Under the pieces are notes generated by a model. That model did not search any database, was not told the DNA's origin, and saw only the letters and a list, made by a program, of their open reading frames with translations. Positions 6,650 to 10,583 of a stretch of 10,583 nucleotides of DNA are shown here, piece by piece. The stretch comes from VYDC01 sp034420495. Its GTDB lineage: Bacteria > Chloroflexota > Dehalococcoidia > UBA2979. Positions within the stretch are counted from its first letter, which is position 1. Each line of letters opens with the position of its first letter. Made by a program: the position numbers and the translations under genes. The stretch lies in NCBI GenBank assembly GCA_034420495.1, contig DAOULG010000161.1, positions 1 through 10,583 of the forward strand. Reading direction: 5' to 3'.

Positions 6650-7543
6650 GTGAAGCGACGGATCCGGCCCCTCGATCCGCTGGCCCTGCGGTCGGCCGTC
6701 GCCCTCGCCCTCGAGGAGGATCGGGCGCGGCAGGATGCCACGACGCTGGCGCTCGTCCCGGCCGGCCAGCGCGGGAGCGCCGTGCTCCGCGCGCGCGAGG
6801 CGGGGGTGCTCTGCGGCCTCGAGGCGGCCCGGGAGGCCTTCGCGCAGCTCTCGGGGGAGATCGTCCTCACACCTCTCGTCGAGGAGGGCGCCGCCGTTCG
6901 GGCCGGCGACCCGCTCGCGGAGATCTCCGGCCCGCTCGCCCCCCTGCTCCAGGCGGAGCGCGTCGCGCTCAACTTCGTCCAGCGCCTCTCGGGCATCGCG
7001 ACCCTGACCCGGCGGCTCGTCGAGGGCGCCGCCGAGGGCGGCGCGGCGCGCGTGGTCGACACCCGCAAGACGACGCCGGGGCTGCGCGCCCTGGAGCGCT
7101 ACGCGGTGCGCGTCGGCGGCGCCTTCAACCACCGCAACACGCTCGAGGACGGCGTGCTCATCAAGGACAACCACCTGCGGGCGGGGGAGGCGCGCGGGGC
7201 GGGGATCTCCGATCTCGTCCGCGAGGCGCGCGCGGCGGTCGCGCACACGCTGCGCGTGGAGGTCGAGGTCACCGACGAGGCGGGCGCGCGCGCCGCGGTC
7301 GCCGCCGGCGCCGACGTGATCCTCCTCGACAACATGAGCCCCCGGGAGATGCGCGAGGTCGTCCTCCGCGCGGGGGACGGGCGCGTCCTCTTCGAGGCGT
7401 CCGGCGGGGTCACGCTCGGGAGCGTGCGCGCGGTGGCGGCCTCCGGCGTCGATCTGATCTCCGCGGGGGCGCTCACCCACTCCGCGCCGGCCCTCGACGT
7501 GGCGCTCGACGTCGCGCCGGGCGACGGCGCCGGGCCGGCCTGA
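6650..7543 (+). CDS. nadC: Nicotinate-nucleotide pyrophosphorylase (quinolinate phosphoribosyltransferase)
   Basis: NadC converts quinolinate and PRPP to nicotinate mononucleotide, CO2 and pyrophosphate, using the product of NadA. The product is 297 residues (family usually 275-300). GTG 6650 is chosen because GGGGAGGG lies five bases upstream and the protein starts at the usual point; the frame is open much further upstream but only as a shadow of nrtR and nadA. The N-terminal domain holds the variant EEDRARQDATT (22-32) of the usual EDxGxGDxTT. The barrel has ALNFVQRLSGIAT (106-118), DTRKTTPGLR (137-146), HR (161-162), KDNH (172-175), EVEV (204-207), LLDNM (225-229) and EASGGV (249-254). 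Substrate-binding basic residues look intact. It is the second gene of the operon, with the P-loop gene 18 bp behind. Confidence 0.96.
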   Translation: MKRRIRPLDPLALRSAVALALEEDRARQDATTLALVPAGQRGSAVLRAREAGVLCGLEAAREAFAQLSGEIVLTPLVEEGAAVRAGDPLAEISGPLAPLLQAERVALNFVQRLSGIATLTRRLVEGAAEGGAARVVDTRKTTPGLRALERYAVRVGGAFNHRNTLEDGVLIKDNHLRAGEARGAGISDLVREARAAVAHTLRVEVEVTDEAGARAAVAAGADVILLDNMSPREMREVVLRAGDGRVLFEASGGVTLGSVRAVAASGVDLISAGALTHSAPALDVALDVAPGDGAGPA

Positions 7544-7561
7544 GCGCGCGGGGGGGAGACC

Positions 7562-8125
7562 GTGCACCAGATCGTCCTGATCAGCGGGCCGCCGGATGCG
7601 GGCCGGTCGGAGATCGCGCGGGCGCTCTGCGAGCGCTTCGACCGAATGCTCCACGTCGACGTCGACGCGCTCCGCGGCTGGGTCCGCGCCGGGTACCGGC
7701 ACCCGTGGGCCCCGGACGAGCAGGCGCGCGAGCAGCGGCTGCTCGCCATCCGGAACGCCTCCGCGATCGCGCGCGAGTGCTCGGCGCTCCGCTACGCCTG
7801 CGTGATCGACGACGCGGCCCCGGCCGCCGACCTCGAGGCCTACCGCGCGGCGCTCGCCGACGCGGGAGCGCCCGTGCACGCCGTCACGCTCCTCACCTCA
7901 CCCGGGGCGGGGAGCGGGCCCGCCGCCGGCCGGGACGAGGCCGCGGCCGGAGGGCCCCAGAGTCCGGGCGCGATCCTGGCCCGGGAGGCGGCGGCGGGCC
8001 TCCTCCCCGGCGTGGTGCTCGAGATCTCGGCCGATCCCGGACCGCACTACACGGCCGATCGCGTCCAGGACGCCGTCGCCTCCGGGGAGGCGCTCCTCCT
8101 CGCGGCGACCGCGCCCCAGGGCTGA
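7562..8125 (+). CDS. P-loop NTPase/kinase-like protein with Arg in Walker A, third gene of the NAD operon
   Basis: The 187-residue product from GTG 7562 has a G-rich ribosome binding site (7551-7557). The start MHQIVLISGPPDAGRSEIAR resembles small P-loop kinases (zeta toxin, chloramphenicol phosphotransferase and nucleoside kinase-like). The Walker A motif GPPDAGRS (9-16) has arginine at the position of the catalytic lysine. HVDVDALRGWV (31-41) fits the second strand with its acidic substrate-site residue, and ACVIDDA (about 82-88) resembles Walker B. The region where such kinases have an arginine lid is an Ala/Gly/Pro-rich stretch (about 115-145). It may therefore be a weak, altered or non-catalytic nucleotide-binding protein. 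Its gap of 18 bp after nadC implies co-transcription and control by the same operator. A role in NAD metabolism is inference from position only; I do not recognise a named gene. Confidence 0.75.
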   Translation: MHQIVLISGPPDAGRSEIARALCERFDRMLHVDVDALRGWVRAGYRHPWAPDEQAREQRLLAIRNASAIARECSALRYACVIDDAAPAADLEAYRAALADAGAPVHAVTLLTSPGAGSGPAAGRDEAAAGGPQSPGAILAREAAAGLLPGVVLEISADPGPHYTADRVQDAVASGEALLLAATAPQG

Positions 8126-8153
8126 CCCCCCGCCGCCGCCTGCGGGCCCGCGG

Positions 8154-8654
8154 CTACCCACGGCCGCCCGGGGCGCCCCCGCCGGGCCGCGGCACCGAGC
8201 GCGTCGAGTCGAGCCAGAGCGTGACCGGCCCGTCGTTCTCGCTCTCCACGAGCATGCGGGCGCCGAACCGCCCCGACGCGACCTCGAGCCCTCCCGCGCG
8301 CAGCCCGGCCAGGACGGCCTCGTAGAGCTGAGCCGCCCGCTCGGGAGCGGCGGCCCGGACGAAGGAGGGGCGGCGCCCCTTGCGGATGTCGGCGAGGAGC
8401 GTGAACTGCGAGATGACGAGCGCGGAGGCGGGCTCGCCGGCGCGGCGCCGGTCGGCGAGCGACCGGTCGAGCCGGCCGTCCTCGCCCTCGAAGAGCCGGA
8501 GCTCGGAGAGCTTGCGCGCGATCCAGGCCGCATCGCGCTCGCCGTCGTCGTCGGCGACCCCGACGTAGGCGAGGAGGCCGCGGCCGATGCGCCCCACCTC
8601 CTCGCCCGCGACCCGGACGGTCGCCGAGCGCACCCGCTGGACGACGGCGCGCAC
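8154..8654 (-). CDS. dtd: D-aminoacyl-tRNA deacylase
   Basis: DTD cleaves D-amino acids (and glycine mischarged on tRNA-Ala) from tRNAs, a proofreading step in the cytoplasm. The reverse strand from GTG 8654 encodes 166 residues starting MRAVVQRVRSATVRV, the standard DTD opening. The two catalytic motifs are present: SQFTLLAD (82-89) and NDGPVT (140-145), as is RKGRRPSF (91-98). It is longer than usual (about 145-150) because of a few extra residues before SQFTL (RRRAGEPA) and a Pro/Gly/Arg tail. GGGAG lies about ten bases upstream of the start. The frame stays open far upstream, but that part is antisense to nothing recognisable and overlaps fmdB on the same strand. It lies 61 bp after the zinc-ribbon gene, likely one transcript, and converges on the P-loop gene with 28 bp between stops. 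Confidence 0.94.
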   Translation of the reverse strand: MRAVVQRVRSATVRVAGEEVGRIGRGLLAYVGVADDDGERDAAWIARKLSELRLFEGEDGRLDRSLADRRRAGEPASALVISQFTLLADIRKGRRPSFVRAAAPERAAQLYEAVLAGLRAGGLEVASGRFGARMLVESENDGPVTLWLDSTRSVPRPGGGAPGGRG

Positions 8655-8715
8655 TATCCGCTCCCGTCCGCGCGGCGGGGCGGGGGGGCGGGCGGAGGCT
8701 CCGCTCCGGTGTCGA

Positions 8716-9123
8716 TCAGCTGGACTGCGGGCGCCGCCTGCGGGCGCCGCCGCCGCGCCGCCGGCCCGGGGGGCGGTCGCCTCCCGGGGCGCTCTCCGAG
8801 GCATCCGGCGGCTTCGAGCCGCGGACGACGCCGGCGGTCGGTGCATCGGAGTCGCCGTGCTTCGTCTCGCCCTGCTGCGGCCACTCCCCCTCCGGGGGGT
8901 CGGCGCTACGTCCCGAGGACTCCGGATCCCTCTCCGGCTTGCGGTAGTTCTTGCGCGTGTCGGTGGTGTAGAAGCCCATGCCCCGGTAGCGGAAGAGCGG
9001 CGGATTGAAGCCGCGCCGGGCCACCTTGTCGCAGCGGATGCACGGCTGCTCGAGGGACGACCGGAACGGGAGCTCCAGCTCGAAGCGGTGTCCCGCATCG
9101 CAGGCGAAGTCGTAGCGCGGCAC
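8716..9123 (-). CDS. FmdB-type zinc-ribbon protein with low-complexity basic tail
   Basis: The reverse strand from GTG 9123 gives 135 residues starting VPRYDFACDAGHRFEL, the typical FmdB/CxxC zinc-ribbon opening. GGAGGAGG just upstream fixes the start; earlier in-frame codons would add a non-conserved extension. The four likely zinc ligands are C8, H12, C28 and C31 (the CDAGH variant of the more usual CxxCG). RYRGMGFYTTDTRKNY (46-61) matches the conserved GFYxTD end of the domain. From about residue 66 the protein is low complexity and hydrophilic, ending in Arg/Gly-rich RRRGGGARRRR. The family was named after a formamidase-operon regulator, but function is generally unknown. It precedes dtd on the same strand and has its own promoter at 9217-9245. 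Confidence 0.85.
   Translation of the reverse strand: MPRYDFACDAGHRFELELPFRSSLEQPCIRCDKVARRGFNPPLFRYRGMGFYTTDTRKNYRKPERDPESSGRSADPPEGEWPQQGETKHGDSDAPTAGVVRGSKPPDASESAPGGDRPPGRRRGGGARRRRPQSS
8726..8751 (+). repeat. Two tandem copies of a 13-bp GC-rich unit
   Basis: TGCGGGCGCCGCC occurs twice in direct succession (8726-8738 and 8739-8751) within the 3' end of the zinc-ribbon gene, encoding part of its Arg/Gly-rich tail. A third exact copy lies at 897-909, directly before the candidate sucC -35 box. The unit contains the palindrome GGCGCC. It could be slippage in low-complexity DNA or a small dispersed motif. Confidence 0.5.
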
Positions 9124-9216
9124 GCGGCCTCCTCCCCCGAAGGCGCCCGCTGCCCGGAGCGCATCCGCCGCAGCGGTGCAGACCGTCATCGGCGCCGGTC
9201 GAAAAGGTGGAGGTTC

Positions 9217-9245
9217 AGTGTACGGGGAGGCCCGGCACCGGACAA
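9217..9245 (-). promoter_or_regulatory. Promoter of the zinc-ribbon gene and dtd
   Basis: On the minus strand TTGTCC (9245-9240) and TACACT (9222-9217) each match four of six consensus bases and are separated by exactly 17 bases. Transcription would begin near 9210, leaving a leader of about 87 nt before GTG 9123. The box lies in the most AT-rich patch of the spacer. Confidence 0.5.
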
Positions 9246-9299
9246 CGAGCGCCCACTCCCGGCGCCGGCTCCCGCTGGCCGCTCCCCGCGCGCGGCCCC

Positions 9300-9305
9300 T
9301 ATACT
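9300..9305 (+). promoter_or_regulatory. -10 box of the rpsB-tsf promoter
   Basis: TATACT matches five of six consensus bases and stands out in GC-rich DNA. A possible -35 hexamer CTGGCC (9275-9280) is only a three-of-six match with a 19-base spacer, so that half is uncertain. Transcription would start near 9312, giving a leader of about 168 nt before rpsB, long for this compact window. Confidence 0.5.
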
Positions 9306-9350
9306 GTCGGCCTATCTGCGGGAGCGCGACGCGCGCACCGCACCGTCGCT

Positions 9351-9376
9351 GGCGGACGGCCTCGTGCCCGTCCGCC
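9351..9376 (+). promoter_or_regulatory. Strong hairpin in the rpsB leader, possible S2 autoregulatory element
   Basis: GGCGGACGG (9351-9359) and CCGTCCGCC (9368-9376) pair perfectly over nine bases around an 8-base loop. There is no T-run, and the rpsB start is 103 bases away, so it is not a normal terminator. Ribosomal protein operons often carry leader structures bound by their own product, and S2-controlled rpsB leaders are known in other bacteria. The link to S2 here is inference. Confidence 0.45.
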
Positions 9377-9479
9377 GACACCGAGCGCGGCGAGCGGCAA
9401 GAGGACTGGAGAGCGCCGCCGGTCGGCGCCGCGCCCCCGCGCGGCCGCGACCGCGAGCGGCGCCGGCACGGGAGGTATC

Positions 9480-10268
9480 GTGGCCACGACGATGCGGGAG
9501 ATGCTCGAGGCGGGCGTCCACTTCGGCCATCAGACGCGCCGCTGGAACCCGCGCATGCGGCCGTTCATCTTCACCGAGCGCAACGGGATACACATCCTCG
9601 ATCTCTCCCAGACGGTCCGCCGGCTCGAGGAGGCGCTGACACAGGTCCGCGAGTCGGTCTCGGCCGGGGACGCCGTGCTCTTCGTCGGCACGAAGAAGCA
9701 GTCCCGCGAGATCGTGCGCCGCGAGGCCGAGCGCTGCGGCATGCCCTTCGTCAACACGCGCTGGCTGGGAGGCACGCTGACGAACTTCCAGACGATCGCC
9801 CGGCGCATCGAGCGCCTCAAGGAGCTCGACGAGCGGGCCGAGACGGAGGCGGATCTCGCCCTGCCCAAGAAGCAGCGGCTCCGGCTCGAGAAGGAGCGCG
9901 CACGGATGGAGCGGGCCTTCGGCGGCCTGCGCCGGCTCGCGCGGCCCCCGGGGATCGTCTTCGTCGTCGACCCGACGATGGAGGAGATCGCCGTCAAGGA
10001 GGCGAACCGGGTCCGGATCCCGGTCGTGGCGATGTGCGACACCAACGCCGATCCGGACATCGTCGACTACCCGGTCCCGTCCAACGACGACGCGATCCGG
10101 GCGATCCAGCTGATCACCGGCCGGGTCGCCGACGCCGTCCTCGAGGGGCGCGCCTACAGCGACGTGGAGGAGGAGCTCGCCGCGCAGCAGCGCGCGATGG
10201 CGGCCGCCGAGTCCCGGGAGCAGGCCGCGGCCGCCGCGCCGCCCGAGGGCACGCGGCAGGGGGGCTAG
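9480..10268 (+). CDS. rpsB: 30S ribosomal protein S2
   Basis: The 262-residue product from GTG 9480 is S2, which binds the small subunit near the head-body junction and is needed for S1 attachment where S1 is present. The N-terminus MATTMREMLEAGVHFGHQTR is highly typical, followed by WNPRMRPFIF, RNGIHILDLSQT, FVNTRWLGGTLTNF and the late PVVAMCDTNADPDIVDYPVP. GGGAGGT (9470-9476) precedes the GTG with short spacing (three to four bases). ATG 9492 is in frame but would remove the usual first residues and put the site too far away. The tail after about residue 232 is Ala/Glu/Gln-rich. The promoter and structured leader lie upstream and tsf 70 bp downstream, the standard rpsB-tsf pair. Confidence 0.97.
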   Translation: MATTMREMLEAGVHFGHQTRRWNPRMRPFIFTERNGIHILDLSQTVRRLEEALTQVRESVSAGDAVLFVGTKKQSREIVRREAERCGMPFVNTRWLGGTLTNFQTIARRIERLKELDERAETEADLALPKKQRLRLEKERARMERAFGGLRRLARPPGIVFVVDPTMEEIAVKEANRVRIPVVAMCDTNADPDIVDYPVPSNDDAIRAIQLITGRVADAVLEGRAYSDVEEELAAQQRAMAAAESREQAAAAAPPEGTRQGG

Positions 10269-10300
10269 CCCCGAGCGCCCGGCAGGGCGGGTCCACCAGG

Positions 10301-10322
10301 CGCCGGGCGGCGACGCCCGGCG
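10301..10322 (+). other. 9-bp hairpin with GNRA tetraloop between rpsB and tsf
   Basis: CGCCGGGCG (10301-10309) and CGCCCGGCG (10314-10322) pair perfectly around GCGA, a GNRA tetraloop. The stem ends four bases before the tsf ribosome binding site (10327-10332). No T-run follows, so read-through is expected. In E. coli the rpsB-tsf spacer has an attenuating structure; a similar role, mRNA stabilisation, or translational tuning of tsf is possible here by inference. Confidence 0.5.
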
Positions 10323-10338
10323 GTGCGAGGAGTAGGTC

Positions 10339-10583
10339 GTGGTCACTGCGGAGGATGTGAAGAGGCTCCGCGCCGAGACCGGCGCGGGCGTCATGGACAG
10401 CAAGCGCGCGCTCGAGGAGTCCGGCGGCGACTTCGAGGCGGCCCGCAGCCTGCTGCGCGAGCGCGGTATCGCAGCCGCGACGAAGCGCGCCGGCCGCGCG
10501 ACGGGTCAGGGCCTCGTCGAGGCCTACATCCACGGGGACGGGCGCATCGGCGCGCTGGTCGAGGTGAACTGCGAGACGGACTT
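10339..10583 (+). CDS. tsf: Translation elongation factor Ts, N-terminal part
   Basis: The reading frame from GTG 10339 is open to the window edge: 81 codons of an expected 200-300. EF-Ts releases GDP from EF-Tu. The N-terminal UBA-like domain is visible as VTAEDVKRLRAETGAGVMDS (2-21), which contains the conserved TGAGxMD that contacts EF-Tu, here with Ser in place of the frequent Cys. The core domain begins with GLVEAYIHGDGRIGALVEVN and reaches the key ETDF at the edge. GAGGAG (10327-10332) lies six bases upstream. It is the second gene of the rpsB operon, after a 70-bp spacer with a hairpin. Confidence 0.95.
   Translation, partial: MVTAEDVKRLRAETGAGVMDSKRALEESGGDFEAARSLLRERGIAAATKRAGRATGQGLVEAYIHGDGRIGALVEVNCETD

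Larger units (their letters stand above)
9124..9479. other. 356-bp divergent intergenic region between fmdB-dtd and rpsB-tsf
   Basis: I see no credible protein gene here; open frames run through only because stop codons are rare at this GC content. Contents in order are the zinc-ribbon ribosome binding site (9127-9136), its about 85-nt leader, the minus-strand promoter (9217-9245), a rpsB -10 box (9300-9305), and a rpsB leader with a strong hairpin (9351-9376). A second stem, GCGCCG/CGGCGC (9413-9418 with 9424-9429), and the self-complementary CGGCGCCG motif lie nearer the rpsB start. Confidence 0.6.

Noticed and set aside
4952..7543. Very long open plus-strand frame (863 codons) ending with nadC
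   Set aside because: Only the part from GTG 6650 is a recognisable protein with a ribosome binding site. The upstream part is an out-of-frame shadow of nrtR and nadA with Arg/Pro/Ala-rich composition, not a fusion.
8126..8153. GC-rich palindrome GCGGGCCCGC (8142-8151) between convergent stops as a bidirectional terminator
   Set aside because: It has no loop and no T- or A-run on either side. The position suits a terminator but the sequence does not show one.
8655..9164. Possible N-terminal extension of dtd
   Set aside because: The upstream residues are Arg/Ser/Ala-rich, match nothing, and overlap the zinc-ribbon gene in another frame on the same strand. DTD proteins start at MRAVVQRV.
9217..9222. 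GTGTAC at 9218-9223 as a second NrtR site
   Set aside because: Only one half-site is present; the matching GTACAC at the right spacing is absent.
9312..10403. Open minus-strand frame opposite rpsB and tsf
   Set aside because: It is antisense to two essential genes and the rpsB leader, with no motif or ribosome binding site.
1..10583. Search for mobile elements, CRISPR arrays, defence or toxin systems
   Set aside because: No transposase, integrase, spaced repeats, flanking direct repeats or composition shift were seen. The P-loop gene resembles zeta-toxin-like kinases only in general fold and has no antitoxin partner.

Overview
The window is very GC-rich (by eye about 70% or more), gene-dense bacterial chromosome. 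It carries core metabolism and translation genes, with frequent GTG starts and strong GGAGG-type ribosome binding sites. The proteins look most like those of high-GC Chloroflexota (Thermomicrobia-like): the MiaB N-terminus, the C..GH/CxxC FmdB-type zinc ribbon, and RpsB. A deep-branching actinobacterium cannot be excluded. I see no insertion sequence, phage gene, CRISPR array or toxin-antitoxin pair, and base composition is even throughout.

Layout. The left edge holds the N-terminal 276 residues of a Gfo/Idh/MocA oxidoreductase on the minus strand, divergent from sucC-sucD (succinyl-CoA synthetase) across a 148-bp region with promoter-like elements on both strands. A complete tRNA-Ser(GCU) with a long variable arm follows, then miaB (tRNA methylthiotransferase). 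The miaB 3' end overlaps by 52 nt a gene for a Nudix-type regulator of the NrtR family.

Next is the NAD block: nadA (quinolinate synthase), nadC (quinolinate phosphoribosyltransferase) and a third gene, 18 bp after nadC, for an unusual P-loop protein whose Walker A lysine is arginine. Upstream of nadA is a good sigma-70-like promoter, and just downstream of its -10 box lies a 21-bp near-perfect palindrome (5341-5361), the expected place for an NrtR operator. Regulator, operator and target genes are therefore all visible together. nadB is not in the cluster.

On the minus strand, an FmdB-type zinc-ribbon gene and dtd (D-aminoacyl-tRNA deacylase) run towards the P-loop gene. A 356-bp gap (9124-9479) holds the promoter of that pair and, in the other direction, the promoter and about 170-nt leader of rpsB-tsf (ribosomal protein S2 and EF-Ts). 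The leader contains a perfect 9-bp hairpin, and another 9-bp hairpin with a GNRA tetraloop sits between rpsB and tsf. tsf runs off the right edge.

The most noteworthy points are the self-contained NrtR-operator-nadAC unit with its unexplained atypical P-loop gene, and the two structured RNA elements of the rpsB-tsf operon. I found no convincing wholly new multi-gene system; most of the window is ordinary housekeeping DNA.
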